Source of the DNA: Actinomycetota bacterium
Lineage (GTDB): Bacteria > Actinomycetota > Actinomycetes > S36-B12 > GCA-2699445
Direction of reading: 5' to 3'
Length of the DNA stretch: 64,000 nt
Assembly: GCA_029978705.1 (NCBI GenBank)
Contig: JAPOIY010000002.1
Span: 49,178-113,177, forward strand
Under the pieces are notes generated by a model that made no database searches, was not told where the DNA came from, and saw only the letters and a list, made by a program, of their open reading frames with translations. Within the stretch, counting starts at the first letter, position 1, and each line of letters begins with the position of its first letter. This document shows positions 36,607 through 47,352 of this stretch, one piece after another. The position numbers and the translations under genes were made by a program.

Positions 36607-38364
36607 ATGCGCAAGGTTCTCATCGCCAATCGTGGCGAGATCGCTGTCCGGGTGGCGCGGGCGTGCAAGGACGCCGGTATCGCCTCCGTCGCCATCTACG
36701 CCGACCCCGATCGGGACGCCCTGCACGTCAAGGAGGCCGACGAGGCCTATGCCCTGGGCGGCGCGACGGCCGCGGAGTCCTACCTGGTCGTCGACAAGAT
36801 CCTCGCCGCCGCCCGCGAGTCCGGCGCGGACGCCGTGCACCCCGGCTACGGCTTCCTGTCGGAGAACGCCGACTTCGCGCAGGCCGTCATCGACGCCGGG
36901 CTGACGTGGATCGGCCCGCCGCCGCAGGCCATCCGCGACCTGGGCGACAAGGTGTCGGCCCGCCACATCGCGCAACGCGCGGGCGCCCCGCAGGTCGAAG
37001 GCACCCCCGAGCCGGTACAGGACGCCGACGAGGTGGTCACCTTCGCCAAGGAACACGGCCTGCCGATCGCTATCAAGGCCGCCTTCGGCGGCGGCGGCCG
37101 CGGCCTCAAGGTCGCCCGGACCCTCGACGAGATCCCGGAACTGTACGACTCGGCGGTCCGCGAGGCGGTGGCTGCCTTTGGCCGGGGCGAGTGTTTCGTG
37201 GAGCGGTACCTCGACAACCCGCGCCACGTGGAGACCCAGGTCCTGGCCGACCAGCACGGCAACGTCGTGGTGGTGTCGACCCGTGACTGCTCGCTGCAGC
37301 GCCGCCACCAGAAGCTGGTGGAGGAGGCGCCGGCGCCGTTCCTGTCCGACGAGCAGGTCGCCGAGCTGTACCGCGCGTCGAAGGCGATCGTGGCCGAGGC
37401 CGGCTACTACGGGGCGGGCACGTGCGAGTTCCTCGTCGGGGAGGACGGCACGATCTCGTTCCTCGAGGTGAACACGCGCCTGCAGGTGGAGCATCCCGTC
37501 AGCGAGGAGGTCGCCGGCATCGACCTGGTGCGCCAGCAGTTCCGGATCGCCGACGGCGAGGAGTTGGGCTTCGCCGACCCGCCGCTGCGCGGGCATTCCT
37601 TCGAGTTTCGGATCAACGGGGAGGACCCCGGGCGCAACTTCCTGCCCGCCCCCGGCCAGCTCGACGTCTGGGAGCCGCCCAGCGGCCCCGGCGTGCGGTG
37701 GGACGGCGGCTTCCTGCCCGGCGACGTGATCGGGGGCAACTTCGACTCGCTGCTCGGCAAACTCATCGTCACCGGCGCCACGCGCCAGGAGGCCCTGGAA
37801 CGGTCCCGCCGCGCCCTGGACGAGTTCCAGGCGGAGGGCATCGCCACGGCCCTGACCTTCCACCGCGTGGTCGTGCGGGACCCGGCGTTCGCCCCCGCGG
37901 ACCCCGACGAGGCGTTCCGGGTGCACACCCGCTGGATCGAGACGGGCTTCGACAACCAGATCCCGCCCTACGGCGGTGGCAGCGACGACGCCCCCGAAGC
38001 CGAGACCCGGGAGACCGTGGTGGTCGAGGTCGGCGGCAAACGCCTGGAGGTGTCCCTCCCGGCGGGTCTGGCGGGACTCGGCCACGGTACCGGCGGCAAG
38101 AAGGCCGCCCCCGGTCGCCGCAAGACGAAGTCCTCCGCCGCCGCGGGCGGCAACTCCGTCACCGCGCCGATGCAGGGCACCATCGTCAAGATCGCGGTCG
38201 AGGAGGGGCAGGAGGTCGAGGAGGGGGAACTCGTCCTCGTCCTCGAGGCGATGAAGATGGAACAGCCCATCAACGCGCCCAAGAACGGCACCGTCGCCAA
38301 CATCGCCGCCGAGGTCGGGGCGACGGTCGGCAACGGTGCCGTCCTGATGGAGATCAACGACTGA
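36607..38364 (+). CDS. pccA: Acyl-CoA carboxylase alpha subunit (biotin carboxylase + biotin carrier)
   Basis: 585 residues. The N-terminal biotin carboxylase (1-450) has '[18 protein letters not shown]', the ATP-binding '[14 protein letters not shown]' and the metal/catalytic '[18 protein letters not shown]'. A Lys/Ala-rich linker leads to the C-terminal biotinyl domain with the modified lysine K550 in '[10 protein letters not shown]'. It carboxylates biotin with bicarbonate and ATP and hands the carboxyl group to the beta subunit at 33639-35237. BirA nearby would modify K550. Unusually, alpha and beta are separated by maf and an unrelated secreted-protein gene. The ATG is seven bases from TACCCT. 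Confidence 0.95.
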   Translation: MRKVLIANRGEIAVRVARACKDAGIASVAIYADPDRDALHVKEADEAYALGGATAAESYLVVDKILAAARESGADAVHPGYGFLSENADFAQAVIDAGLTWIGPPPQAIRDLGDKVSARHIAQRAGAPQVEGTPEPVQDADEVVTFAKEHGLPIAIKAAFGGGGRGLKVARTLDEIPELYDSAVREAVAAFGRGECFVERYLDNPRHVETQVLADQHGNVVVVSTRDCSLQRRHQKLVEEAPAPFLSDEQVAELYRASKAIVAEAGYYGAGTCEFLVGEDGTISFLEVNTRLQVEHPVSEEVAGIDLVRQQFRIADGEELGFADPPLRGHSFEFRINGEDPGRNFLPAPGQLDVWEPPSGPGVRWDGGFLPGDVIGGNFDSLLGKLIVTGATRQEALERSRRALDEFQAEGIATALTFHRVVVRDPAFAPADPDEAFRVHTRWIETGFDNQIPPYGGGSDDAPEAETRETVVVEVGGKRLEVSLPAGLAGLGHGTGGKKAAPGRRKTKSSAAAGGNSVTAPMQGTIVKIAVEEGQEVEEGELVLVLEAMKMEQPINAPKNGTVANIAAEVGATVGNGAVLMEIND

Positions 38365-38399
38365 TCCTCCTCCCGGTGGGCTGCCCGGGCCGCAGGCAC

Positions 38400-38405
38400 T
38401 AGCCT
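38400..38405 (+). promoter_or_regulatory. -10 element (TAGCCT) of the Gly-rich membrane-protein gene, leaderless type
   Basis: TAGCCT followed by seven bases and the ATG at 38413. Confidence 0.5.
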
Positions 38406-38412
38406 CGGGCCC

Positions 38413-39744
38413 ATGCCCGTGCGGATGATCAGCGCCGCCTTCCTGGCCCTGTGCGCGGCCACCGCCGTGCTGGCCGTCGGAGCACCGGCGCGGGCCGATA
38501 CCCTCGACGAGGTGGCCCGGCAGTTCCAGTCGGTGCCCGTCGTGAACGACCCCAGCGCCGAGCGGGCCATGTCGACGGTGGACGCCGAGGCCCTGACCCG
38601 CGACGTCGGCGAGACCGGGATCCCCTACTTCATCGCCGTCCTGCCCCGCTCGGCGATGACCAGCGAGTACCCGACGGCCAACGACGTCCTGTCGGCGCTG
38701 TACGACAAGACCAACCGCAGCGGCGTGTACGCGGTCGTCGTCGGCAACGACTTCCGGGCGGCGTCGACATCGGGTTACCCCAAGGTGGCGGACCTGGCCG
38801 ACGCGGCACTGTCGGCGTACCGCGGGGACGGCACTTACGCGGTGCTGCGCGGCTTCGTGGCCGCGAGTTCCGAACGGCTCGGCGGCACGGTGCCCACGTC
38901 GTACTCCGAGGCCTCCCCCGAGGGCTTCCCGTGGGGAGTCGCCGTGCTGCTGGGCGCCGGTGTCGCCGGCGGCGGCTACCTCATCTACCGCAGCGGCAAG
39001 AAGTCGAAGGCCCGCCAGGAGCAGGCGCTGGCCGGTGTGCGGGACGTCCTGGACGGTGACATCACCGAGTACGGGGAGCGGCTGGCGCAGTTCGACATGA
39101 GCGACCCGCGCCTCGACGAGAACGCCCGCGGGGAACTGGAGTCGGCGCTGAACTCGTACGAGAAGGCGAAGAAGGAACTGGCCGCGATGACGTCCCCCAG
39201 CGGCGCTGCCGCGGTCACCACGCACCTGGAGGACGGCCGCTACGCCCTGGCCTGCGTGACTGCCCGCCTCACCGGCGAGCCGCTGCCGGAACGCCGGCCT
39301 CCGTGCTTCATCGACCCGCGCCACGGTCCCAGCACTCAGGACCTGCCGTACACCCCCGCCGGGGCGGTGGGGGCCCGGGAGACCCCGGTCTGCTCCGTGT
39401 GCGCCCGGGAGATCACGGCGGGGCGCGACCCGGCGCCACGGGAAGTCGTCACCAGCGACGGCCGCCAGGTGCCCTACTGGCAGGGGGGCGCCTCATACGG
39501 TCCCTACGCCAGCGGCTACTACCAGTCCTTCGGCAACACCCTCAACGGTGTGCTCATCGGGACGATGCTCGGCCAGATGATGTACGGCGGTATGTACGGC
39601 GGCATGACCTACGGGGACCACCAGAGTGACGCCACGTTCGGCGGAGGCGGCGGCAACTTCGGCGGGGGCGACTTCGGCGGCGGGGGCGGCTTCGGCGGTG
39701 GGGGCGACTTCGGCGGTGGCGGTTTCGGCGGGGGCAGTTTCTGA
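38413..39744 (+). CDS. Secreted/membrane protein with glycine-rich tail, unknown function
   Basis: 443 residues: a signal peptide (cleavage near 'ARA', 29), an extracytoplasmic domain of about 135 residues somewhat like TPM-type domains, a transmembrane helix (about 175-193), a basic stop-transfer region, a helical segment likely to form a coiled coil (200-260), a possible zinc-ribbon Cys pair ('TPVCSVCARE'), and a tail of about 45 residues almost wholly Gly with Phe, Asp and Tyr ('GGGDFGGGGGFGGGGDF'). The repeated Gly-Phe pattern suggests a disordered, possibly self-associating tail. The specific function is not recognised. It is predicted to be leaderless and ends two bases from a convergent lipoprotein gene. 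Confidence 0.75.
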   Translation: MPVRMISAAFLALCAATAVLAVGAPARADTLDEVARQFQSVPVVNDPSAERAMSTVDAEALTRDVGETGIPYFIAVLPRSAMTSEYPTANDVLSALYDKTNRSGVYAVVVGNDFRAASTSGYPKVADLADAALSAYRGDGTYAVLRGFVAASSERLGGTVPTSYSEASPEGFPWGVAVLLGAGVAGGGYLIYRSGKKSKARQEQALAGVRDVLDGDITEYGERLAQFDMSDPRLDENARGELESALNSYEKAKKELAAMTSPSGAAAVTTHLEDGRYALACVTARLTGEPLPERRPPCFIDPRHGPSTQDLPYTPAGAVGARETPVCSVCAREITAGRDPAPREVVTSDGRQVPYWQGGASYGPYASGYYQSFGNTLNGVLIGTMLGQMMYGGMYGGMTYGDHQSDATFGGGGGNFGGGDFGGGGGFGGGGDFGGGGFGGGSF

Positions 39745-39745
39745 G

Positions 39746-40171
39746 TCAGGGACGCGACAGGAACCCGTTGGAGGAGTCGCCCGAACCGTCTTTCCAGTAG
39801 TACTGCAGGACCGCGTCCTGCGCCGGGGTCAGCGTCACCGTCCCGGTGCCGGCGCACGAACCGCCCGCCCCGTCGGTGATGGTCTCGGTGAATTCCCAGG
39901 CGGCACCCTTCTGCCCCTCGTACACCCAGGAGCCGCTGCATCCCGTGACACCGCCGATGCCGCGGTACTGCGCCGTCGCGGACTGCTGCCCCGTCACGAG
40001 AGGGTCGATCGTCACCTTCACGGAGAACCCCTTTCCGGTGTTCTCCGTGAGGCTGCCCTGCCAGACGCCGGTGATCTCAGCCGCGGTCGTGGGCGACGGG
40101 GCGTCGCCGCCCACCTGGGTGCAGCCGCACAGGGCGACTCCGGCCACACCGGCGAGCAGGAAACGCAGCAT
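39746..40171 (-). CDS. Small predicted lipoprotein
   Basis: 141 residues. A hydrophobic signal ends in 'VALCGC', a plausible lipobox whose last Cys (residue 17) would be lipidated. The mature protein is a single beta-rich domain with a conserved-looking disulfide pair ('VTGCSGSWVY' and 'GGSCAGTGTV') and Trp-containing strands ('ITGVWQGSLTE'). Function unknown; the fold resembles small extracytoplasmic binding domains. The ATG at 40171 lies six bases after CATAGT, so the message may be leaderless. Confidence 0.75.
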   Translation of the reverse strand: MLRFLLAGVAGVALCGCTQVGGDAPSPTTAAEITGVWQGSLTENTGKGFSVKVTIDPLVTGQQSATAQYRGIGGVTGCSGSWVYEGQKGAAWEFTETITDGAGGSCAGTGTVTLTPAQDAVLQYYWKDGSGDSSNGFLSRP

Positions 40172-40177
40172 GGGACC

Positions 40178-40183
40178 ACTATG
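40178..40183 (-). promoter_or_regulatory. -10 element (CATAGT) of the lipoprotein gene, leaderless type
   Basis: CATAGT on the minus strand, six bases before the ATG at 40171; a weaker match than the others. Confidence 0.35.
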
Positions 40184-40267
40184 GCGGTAGTGGCGACCCG
40201 ACGTGGGCATTCCCCCCCCTCGCCGCCACGGACCCGGCTACTCTCCCCACGAGAGAGGTGGTGAGCG

Positions 40268-40654
40268 GTGAACCTCGAGAAGGTCGTGTTCGGCTTCTTC
40301 GTGCTGCTCGCCGCCACGCTCAACTTCGGTTTCTTCATCGGCGACATCGACCGGCCCGAACTGCACAACATCTACGAACTGATGGGCGCGGTCGTCGTCA
40401 ACCTGATCGTCGTGGTCCTCAAGTTCGGGGACCGCACCCAGATGGGCGCTATTCACCTGGCCACCAGTCTGGTCGCCAGCCTGCAACTCATCATCGCAGC
40501 GGCCGTGTGGGCCTACTACAACAACGCCGACCCCATGGGCATCAGCGGGGCGGACATGTCGAGCGTGGTGTCGCTGTCCGGGGGCGCACTGTTCGCCAAC
40601 ATCGTGTCCGTGGTCCTGCTGGTGATCGAGACAGCGTCGTTCCGGCGCACCTGA
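40268..40654 (+). CDS. DUF6394-type small membrane protein
   Basis: 128 residues with four predicted helices ('VVFGFFVLLAATLNFGFFIG', 'AVVVNLIVVVLKFG', 'IHLATSLVASLQLIIAAAVW', 'ALFANIVSVVLLVIETA'). The start 'MNLEKVVFGFFVLLAATLNF' and the 'LKFGDRTQMGA' loop match the DUF6394 family as I know it, which commonly accompanies TrkA-type channels in proteobacteria. Function unknown; an accessory subunit of the channel encoded five bases downstream is the simplest idea. GTG start with a GAGAGGTGG purine run upstream. Confidence 0.75.
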   Translation: MNLEKVVFGFFVLLAATLNFGFFIGDIDRPELHNIYELMGAVVVNLIVVVLKFGDRTQMGAIHLATSLVASLQLIIAAAVWAYYNNADPMGISGADMSSVVSLSGGALFANIVSVVLLVIETASFRRT

Positions 40655-40659
40655 CGGCC

Positions 40660-42402
40660 GTGTCCCAGCACTCGACGTCCCTGTCCCTGCAGGCGGAGGA
40701 CAACGCCCAGTCCTCCACCGCGGTCTTCCTGGTGCTGCGGCGCATGCGGGCACCGCTCCTCGTCCTCATTCTGACGTTCTCACTCAGTGTCTTCGGCATG
40801 ACCCTCATGCCCGGGCGCACCCCCGACGGCAAGCCGTGGACGATGGACGTCTTCGATTCCTTCTACTTCATGAGTTACACGGCCTCGACCATCGGATACG
40901 GCGAGATCCCCTACCCCTTCAGTCCCGCACAGCGCCTGTGGGTCACGATCTGCATCTACCTCACCGTGATCGCGTGGGCGTACGCGATCGGCGCGGTGCT
41001 CGCCCTCCTCGGCGACAAGGGGTTCAAGACGGCCCTGTCCGCGCAGCGGTTCACGCGCGTGGTGCGCCACATCCGCGAGCCGTTCCAGTTGCTCGTCGGG
41101 TTCGGGCAGGCCGGGGAGCTGCTGGCCCGCTCCCTCGACGACATGGACCGCCGCCTCGTGGCCATCGACACCGACCAGTCCCGCATCGACGCCCTGGAGC
41201 TCGCCTCCTTCCACAACGACGTCCCGGGCCACGTCGGGGACGGCCGCAACCCGGAGGAACTGATCCGCGCCGGACTGCTCAACCCGTACTGCTCGGGAGT
41301 CCTGGCGCTGACCAACGACGACGAGTGCAATCTGGCCGTGGTGATGACGGCTGCTCTGCTGCGACCCGATCTTCCGGTCGTGGCCCGCACCACCTCGCGC
41401 TCGATCGCGGCACGGATGCGGGACTTCGGCGATCCCCGCATCATCGACCCCTTCGACCTCTTCGGCGACGAACTGCTCCTCGACGTCACCGCCCCGGACA
41501 CCGCCCGTCTGATCAATTGGCTGACATCTCCCGCCGGCAAACACCTGACGCCGCTGCCCCACACTCCCGGGCGGGGACGCTGGGTCGTGTGCGGGTACGG
41601 CCGGTTCGGCAGGAGACTCACCGAGGACCTGCTGCGCCACCACATTCCCGTGACCGTGATCACCCCAACCGACGACGACCTCCCGGAAGGAGTCACGCAC
41701 CTGCGGGGCGACGCGACGCACCCCGACGTGCTGCGGCACGCGGACCTCGCCACGGCGGTCGCCCTGGCCGCCGCCACCGACAACGACACCAGCAACCTGT
41801 CGATGATCGTCGCGGCCCGCCGGGAGAACGCCGGACTGTTCATGGTGGCGCGACAGAACCAGCCGGTGAACGCGCCCCTCTTCCACGCCCTGCATCTCGA
41901 TGCGACCCTGGTGCCGACCCAACTGGTGGCCCGCGAGGTCGCGGCCCGGATCGGGGACCCCCTGCTGTGGCGGTTCGTGGAGGGTGCCCGGCGGGAGGAC
42001 GACGCCTGGTCCCAGCATCTGCTGGCCCGGCTCGAGCACGACTGCGGGGAGAACCGGCCGAACCTGTGGCAGGAACACCTGGATGGGACCGACAACCCGC
42101 CGCTGGCGTCGTGGCTGGCGTCCGGTGAGGGTCGCCTCGGTGATCTGCTGCGCGACCCCGACGACCGCGACGAGCGGCTGCACTGTGTGGCACTGCTTCT
42201 CAAACGGAGCGACCAGTCGGTGCTCGCCCCCGATGACGACGAAGTGCTCCGGCACGGGGATCGGCTGCTGCTCGCCGGCACCTCGGACGCCCAGCGCGAC
42301 CTGGACAACACTCTCGGCGTGGCCCAGTTGTTCGAGTACGCCGTGCGAGGGCACCGCGTCGGCAGCAGCTGGGTGTGGCGCACCCTGTCCCGCCGCAGCT
42401 GA
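40660..42402 (+). CDS. Two-RCK potassium channel/TrkA-domain protein
   Basis: 580 residues. One channel module (transmembrane helix 31-49, pore helix, selectivity filter 'TIGYG' 77-81, second helix about 92-117) is followed by two nucleotide-binding RCK/TrkA_N domains with Rossmann motifs 'GFGQAG' (147-152) and 'GYGRFG' (312-317), and a C-terminal TrkA_C-like region. The filter indicates K+ selectivity; RCK domains usually gate by Ca2+, NAD(H) or nucleotides. The first Rossmann domain ends its strand with 'AIDTD', typical of NAD-type binding. GTG start. It is paired with the DUF6394 gene upstream and convergent with meaB. Confidence 0.9.
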   Translation: MSQHSTSLSLQAEDNAQSSTAVFLVLRRMRAPLLVLILTFSLSVFGMTLMPGRTPDGKPWTMDVFDSFYFMSYTASTIGYGEIPYPFSPAQRLWVTICIYLTVIAWAYAIGAVLALLGDKGFKTALSAQRFTRVVRHIREPFQLLVGFGQAGELLARSLDDMDRRLVAIDTDQSRIDALELASFHNDVPGHVGDGRNPEELIRAGLLNPYCSGVLALTNDDECNLAVVMTAALLRPDLPVVARTTSRSIAARMRDFGDPRIIDPFDLFGDELLLDVTAPDTARLINWLTSPAGKHLTPLPHTPGRGRWVVCGYGRFGRRLTEDLLRHHIPVTVITPTDDDLPEGVTHLRGDATHPDVLRHADLATAVALAAATDNDTSNLSMIVAARRENAGLFMVARQNQPVNAPLFHALHLDATLVPTQLVAREVAARIGDPLLWRFVEGARREDDAWSQHLLARLEHDCGENRPNLWQEHLDGTDNPPLASWLASGEGRLGDLLRDPDDRDERLHCVALLLKRSDQSVLAPDDDEVLRHGDRLLLAGTSDAQRDLDNTLGVAQLFEYAVRGHRVGSSWVWRTLSRRS

Positions 42403-42409
42403 CCCGGCG

Positions 42410-43390
42410 TCAGAGGCCCGCGCGTTCGATCAGCAGGTCGGCGGCCTCTGCCGCCGACAGCGCGCCCGACTCCACCCGCCGGGTCACCTCCCCCAGGTCG
42501 CCGGCGACGTCGCGACGCAGTCTCGTCATGAGCCGGTCCTGCAGCGTGTCCCACAGCCACGCGACCCGCTGCTCGGCGCGCAGGCGGTCGAGCCGACCGG
42601 AATCGGCCAGCCACTCACGGTGCTCCTGGACCGCCGCCCACACCTCCGGCACGCCGGTGCCGGTCAGCGCCGAACATGTCAGGACCGGCACCCGCCAGCC
42701 CTCCCGGTCGTCGGACGTCACCAGGTGGAGCGCGCCGGACAGTTCGCGGGCGGCCTGCCGCGCCTCGACGGCATGGTCACCGTCGGCCTTGTTGACCGCG
42801 ATGACGTCGGCCAGTTCGAGGATGCCCCGTTTGATGCCCTGCAACTGATCCCCGGTCCGGGCCAACGCCAGCAGGAGGAACGTGTCGACCATCTGGGCGA
42901 CCGTGGTCTCCGACTGGCCCACCCCGACGGTCTCGACGATGACGACGTCGTAGCCCGCCGCCTCCAGCACGATCATCGCCTCGCGGGTCGCCCGGGCGAC
43001 CCCGCCCAGCGTCCCGGCGCTGGGGGACGGCCGGATGAACGCGGCCTCGTCGTTGGCCAGCCGTTCCATGCGGGTCTTGTCGCCGAGTACGCTGCCGCGG
43101 CTGCGGGTGCTGGACGGGTCGACCGCCAACACGGCCACGCGGTGGCCCTGTGCGGTGAGCATCGAACCGAACGCATCGATGAACGTGGACTTGCCGACAC
43201 CGGGCACGCCGGTGATGCCCAGCCGGGTCGCGGAGGGCGGATCCGTCTGCAGGTCCCGCAGGAGTTCGGCGGCGACCGCCCGGTGGTCGTCACGGGTGGA
43301 CTCCACGACCGTGATCGCCCGCGCGATGAGCGCCCGGTCCCCGGAACGCACCCCGGAGGCCAGGCCGGCGGCGTCGGCGTCCCGGTCCAC
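42410..43390 (-). CDS. meaB: MeaB/ArgK-type GTPase chaperone of methylmalonyl-CoA mutase
   Basis: 326 residues. A G3E-family GTPase with Walker A 'GVPGVGKST' (61-69), '[20 protein letters not shown]' and the 'VNKADGD' base-specificity motif. MeaB protects and reactivates the B12-dependent mutase by gating cofactor loading. The GTG start directly abuts the mutB stop, so it is the third gene of the mutA-mutB-meaB unit. Confidence 0.96.
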   Translation of the reverse strand: MDRDADAAGLASGVRSGDRALIARAITVVESTRDDHRAVAAELLRDLQTDPPSATRLGITGVPGVGKSTFIDAFGSMLTAQGHRVAVLAVDPSSTRSRGSVLGDKTRMERLANDEAAFIRPSPSAGTLGGVARATREAMIVLEAAGYDVVIVETVGVGQSETTVAQMVDTFLLLALARTGDQLQGIKRGILELADVIAVNKADGDHAVEARQAARELSGALHLVTSDDREGWRVPVLTCSALTGTGVPEVWAAVQEHREWLADSGRLDRLRAEQRVAWLWDTLQDRLMTRLRRDVAGDLGEVTRRVESGALSAAEAADLLIERAGL

Positions 43391-45550
43391 TCAGGCGACC
43401 TGTCGGTCGATGTCGTCGAGCAGTTCCACCGCCGCATCGGCGATCACGGTGCCCGGCGGGAAGATCGCCGCCGCACCCGCCTCGCGCAGCGCGGTGAAGT
43501 CGTCCGGCGGGATCACCCCGCCGACCACGACCAGGATGTCGCTGCGCCCCTGCGCGTCCAGGGCCTGGCGCAGCGCGGGGACCAGGGTCAGGTGACCCGC
43601 CGCGAGGGACGACACTCCCACGACGTGCACGTCAGCCTCGACCGCCTGGCGGGCCACCTCGTCGGGGGTGGCGAACAGCGGGCCGACGTCGACGTCGAAG
43701 CCGAGGTCGGCGAACGCGGTGGCGATGACCTTCTGGCCCCGGTCGTGGCCGTCCTGTCCGACCTTGGCGACCAGGATGCGGGGCCGCCGGCCATGCTTGT
43801 CGGCGAAGCGGTCGGTGGCCGCTCGCGCCTCCTCGATGTTGGACACGTCTCCGGCCTCCTGGGAGTAGACACCTGAGATGGTGCGGATGGTCGCCCGATG
43901 GCGCCCGAAGACCTGCTCGACGGCCTCGGAGATCTCCCCGACCGTGGCCCGGGCGCGGGCGGCGGCCACGGACAGTTCCAGCAGGTTCTGGTCCAGCCCG
44001 GACCCGCGAGTGCCGTCGGCAGCCGCTTGCGCGGCAGCGGTGAGATCGGCGAGGGCGGCAGTCACTGCCTCGGGGTCACGCTCCCGGCGCAGCCGCGCCA
44101 ACTTCGCGATCTGCGACTGCCGCACCGCGGTGTTGTCGACTTTGAGCACCTCGACCGGAGGGTCGTCCGCGGGCCGGAACCGGTTGACGCCGATCAGTGC
44201 CTGCTGGCCCGAGTCGATCCGCGCCTGGGTGCGGGCGGCGGCCTCCTCGATCCGCATCTTGGGCAGACCTTCGTCGATGGCCCTCGCCATACCGCCGGCG
44301 GCCTCCACCTCGTCGATGTGCTGCAGGGCCCGCACGGCGAGGTCGTGGGTGAGCCGCTCCACGAAGTACGAGCCCCCCCACGGGTCGATGACCCGGGTGG
44401 TGCCGGACTCCTGTTGCAGCAGCAGTTGTGTGTTGCGCGCGATCCGCGCCGAGAAGTCCGTGGGCAGCGCCAGCGCCTCGTCCAGCGCGTTGGTGTGCAG
44501 CGACTGGGTGTGGCCCTGGGTGGCCGCCATCGCCTCGATGGTGGTGCGCATGACGTTGTTGAACACGTCCTGTGCGGTCAGCGACCATCCCGACGTCTGG
44601 CAGTGGGTGCGCAGGGACATCGACTTGTCGTTGGCGGGGTCGAACTGGCGGACCAGCCGGGCCCACAGCAGCCGCGCCGCCCGCATCTTGGCGACCTCCA
44701 TGAAGAAGTTCATGCCGATGGCCCAGAAGAACGACAGGCGCGGCGCGAAGGCGTCGATGTCCAGGCCGGCCGCACGGCCGGCGCGCAGGTACTCGACACC
44801 GTCGGCCAGGGTGTAGGCCAGTTCCAGGTCGGCGGTCGCCCCGGCCTCCTGCATGTGATACCCGGAGATGGAGATGGAGTTGAACCGCGGCATCCGGGCC
44901 GACGTGTACCCGAAGATGTCCGAGATGATCGTCATGCTCGGGGCCGGCGGGTAGATGTAGGTGTTGCGGACCATGAACTCCTTGAGGATGTCGTTCTGGA
45001 TGGTCCCCGCGAGCTTCTCCGGTGGCACTCCCTGTTCCTCGCCGGCCACGATGAACAGCGCCATGATGGGCAGCACCGCCCCGTTCATCGTCATGGAGAC
45101 GCTCATCCGGTCCAAGGGGATGCCGTCGAAGAGCTGCTGCATGTCGAGGATCGAGTCGATGGCTACCCCTGCCATGCCGACGTCGCCGGTGACCCGCGGG
45201 TGATCGCTGTCGTACCCGCGGTGGGTGGCGAGGTCGAACGCGACCGACAGGCCTTTCTGACCGGCGGCGAGGTTGCGGCGGTAGAACGCATTGGAGTCCT
45301 CGGCGGTGGAGAAGCCGGCGTACTGCCGGATCGTCCACGGCTGGGCCACGTACATCGTGGGGTAGGGGCCGCGCAGGTAGGGCGGGACACCGGGGTAGGT
45401 GTCCAGGAAGTCCAGTCCCGCCGTGTCAGCGGGTGTGTACAGGTCCTTGATCGCGATGCCCTCGGGGGTCTCGCGCACGAGAGTGGCCTCCCCCGCCCCG
45501 GCAGCGGCGGGGGCGCCCCACAGGTCGGCGTCGTGCAGCGACCGGATCAT
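43391..45550 (-). CDS. mutB: Methylmalonyl-CoA mutase large subunit
   Basis: 719 residues. The N-terminal TIM barrel carries '[17 protein letters not shown]', '[20 protein letters not shown]' and '[13 protein letters not shown]'. The C-terminal cobalamin-binding domain has '[10 protein letters not shown]' with the lower axial ligand H602. It isomerises (R)-methylmalonyl-CoA to succinyl-CoA, completing propionate assimilation after the carboxylase encoded nearby. The ATG overlaps the mutA stop as ATGA. No epimerase gene is visible in this window. Confidence 0.98.
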   Translation of the reverse strand: MIRSLHDADLWGAPAAAGAGEATLVRETPEGIAIKDLYTPADTAGLDFLDTYPGVPPYLRGPYPTMYVAQPWTIRQYAGFSTAEDSNAFYRRNLAAGQKGLSVAFDLATHRGYDSDHPRVTGDVGMAGVAIDSILDMQQLFDGIPLDRMSVSMTMNGAVLPIMALFIVAGEEQGVPPEKLAGTIQNDILKEFMVRNTYIYPPAPSMTIISDIFGYTSARMPRFNSISISGYHMQEAGATADLELAYTLADGVEYLRAGRAAGLDIDAFAPRLSFFWAIGMNFFMEVAKMRAARLLWARLVRQFDPANDKSMSLRTHCQTSGWSLTAQDVFNNVMRTTIEAMAATQGHTQSLHTNALDEALALPTDFSARIARNTQLLLQQESGTTRVIDPWGGSYFVERLTHDLAVRALQHIDEVEAAGGMARAIDEGLPKMRIEEAAARTQARIDSGQQALIGVNRFRPADDPPVEVLKVDNTAVRQSQIAKLARLRRERDPEAVTAALADLTAAAQAAADGTRGSGLDQNLLELSVAAARARATVGEISEAVEQVFGRHRATIRTISGVYSQEAGDVSNIEEARAATDRFADKHGRRPRILVAKVGQDGHDRGQKVIATAFADLGFDVDVGPLFATPDEVARQAVEADVHVVGVSSLAAGHLTLVPALRQALDAQGRSDILVVVGGVIPPDDFTALREAGAAAIFPPGTVIADAAVELLDDIDRQVA

Positions 45551-47346
45551 GCCGGCACCTCCAGGTCGGTGAGGGTCTGGTCCAGCAGTCTCTCGGCGTC
45601 ACATCCCACGTGGAGATGGCCGGTCACGCCCGCGGCGGCGTCCTGCTCCGCGCGCTCCCCCGGCTTTCCGGCCACGAGCACCCGCACCGCTCCGGCGGCC
45701 ACGGCTGCGGCCGCCACGTCGTCGATCAACTCGGCGTAGTCCCCGTCGGTCCCGCAGACGCAGACGACCGCGCCTCCCGGCGGCAGGGCGACCGACTCCC
45801 CCGGCTGGTACGGAACGGACGTGGTGCCGATCCCACCGGCGGCGAACAGGTTCTGGGCGTAGGTCTCGCGGGCGGCGTGGCGCGCCAGCGGCCCCAGGGT
45901 GAGCAGGGTGACGGTGGGCGGCGGCGTCGCCGCGTCGGCCCGGTCGCGCAGCGACTCGAACGCCTGCGCGTAGCGGCGCCGGGGCAGGCCACCGCCGGGC
46001 GGCTGCCAGGCGTCCGGCGCATCGCCGGGGCGCCGGACGTGGTCCGGGAACTCGCTGACGCCGGTGATCGGGGCAGCGCGGTGGGCGGTGCGGTCGGCCC
46101 GCAGGCGCCAGGTCCGGTCGAGCCGTTTGGCGACGAGCCCCGAGTCCAGGGCGGAGCGCATGCCGCCCGCCGCCTCGATGTCCTGCAGCCACGCCCACCC
46201 GGCCTCGGCCAGCTGGCGGGTCCGGTTCTCGACGTAGTAGCTGCCGCCGGCGGGGTCGGCGACGAACCCGACGTGCGACTCCTGCAACAGCAGGAGCTGG
46301 GTGTTGCGCGCCATCCGGCGGGCGAACTCGTCGACCTCGCCGGTGGCCAGGCTGTAGGGCTCGACGGTGACGGCCGCTGCGCCCCCGACTCCGCCGGCGA
46401 AGGCGGCGACGCAGTTGCGGACGAGGTTCACCCAGGGGTCCCGGGCGGTGAGCATGGCGATCGAGGTCGTGGCGTGCTGCCGCTGCCCCTGCGCCGAGGA
46501 GACCCCGGCCAGGTCCAGCACCCGGTTCCACATCACGCGCGCGGCCCGCAGCTTGGCGATGGAGGCGAACTGGTCGTCGGTGACGACCCACCGGAACTCC
46601 ATGAGGGCGGCGGCCCGGTCGGCGGGGATGCCGGAGTCGATGAGAAGCCGCAGGGCGGCGAGACCGGCGGCGGTGGTCGCTCCCAGCTCCTCCGCGAAGG
46701 ACGCCCCGGCGTCGTGGTAGACCGACCCGTCGACCGTCAGCGCCAGGATCCCCGCTTCCTGCGCTTCGCCGGCGAGGTCCAGGGCATCATCCACGTCCCC
46801 CCCGCGCCGGGTGGCGGCCACCAGACCCAGGGGGTCGAGTCCCAGCGACGAAGCCGGGTTCAGGTCCGGCCCGGCCGCGAGCAGGGTCCGGGCCAGGGCG
46901 GTGCCGCCGCGGAACCCCTCCATGACGACCGGGACGGCGGCGAGGTCGATCCCACCGAGGACCGCGGCTGCCCGGGCCGGGTCGCCGTCGGTGAGCCAGA
47001 TGCTCGTGACCCCGTTGGCGAGGTCGTCGGTCACGGCGGCCGGGGTGTCTGCGGACAGCCAGTGCCGCTGCCGGACGTCCCAGTCGACGGACGCGTCGGC
47101 GCCCCGCGACCCCCGGATGAAGTCCTGGGCACCGGGGTCGGCCGGGGGCTGCCACCCGGCCAGGTCGGCGGCCGTGTAAAGGCCGTGCACGGAGTACCCG
47201 TCGTCGGTCGGTGTGGCGAGGAGGCGTTCGGCGTCCTCCGCGGCCACGGGGCCGCGGGACTTGGCGAGGGCGGCGGCGACCAGTTCCCGCCAGGTGGCGC
47301 GGTCGACGGTGGCGAAGCCATCGGCGAGCGGAGTGGTGTCGGTCAT
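45547..47346 (-). CDS. mutA: Methylmalonyl-CoA mutase small subunit
   Basis: 599 residues homologous to the mutase large chain but without the DxHxxG cobalamin-ligand motif, so it is the non-catalytic partner. Conserved pieces include '[13 protein letters not shown]', '[23 protein letters not shown]' and '[16 protein letters not shown]'. It forms the alpha-beta heterodimer with MutB. The ATG is preceded by TAGGCT-GGAGCC, so the operon either starts leaderless or uses the short GGAG. There is no room for a cobalamin riboswitch. Confidence 0.94.
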   Translation of the reverse strand: MTDTTPLADGFATVDRATWRELVAAALAKSRGPVAAEDAERLLATPTDDGYSVHGLYTAADLAGWQPPADPGAQDFIRGSRGADASVDWDVRQRHWLSADTPAAVTDDLANGVTSIWLTDGDPARAAAVLGGIDLAAVPVVMEGFRGGTALARTLLAAGPDLNPASSLGLDPLGLVAATRRGGDVDDALDLAGEAQEAGILALTVDGSVYHDAGASFAEELGATTAAGLAALRLLIDSGIPADRAAALMEFRWVVTDDQFASIAKLRAARVMWNRVLDLAGVSSAQGQRQHATTSIAMLTARDPWVNLVRNCVAAFAGGVGGAAAVTVEPYSLATGEVDEFARRMARNTQLLLLQESHVGFVADPAGGSYYVENRTRQLAEAGWAWLQDIEAAGGMRSALDSGLVAKRLDRTWRLRADRTAHRAAPITGVSEFPDHVRRPGDAPDAWQPPGGGLPRRRYAQAFESLRDRADAATPPPTVTLLTLGPLARHAARETYAQNLFAAGGIGTTSVPYQPGESVALPPGGAVVCVCGTDGDYAELIDDVAAAAVAAGAVRVLVAGKPGERAEQDAAAGVTGHLHVGCDAERLLDQTLTDLEVPA

Positions 47347-47352
47347 GGCTCC

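Noticed and set aside
35161..39324. A minus-strand open frame of 1387 codons across the carboxylase region
   Set aside because: It is antisense to clear homologs (epsilon subunit, maf, carboxylase alpha) and has the Arg/Gly/Val-rich composition of GC-rich shadow frames; no domain is recognisable.
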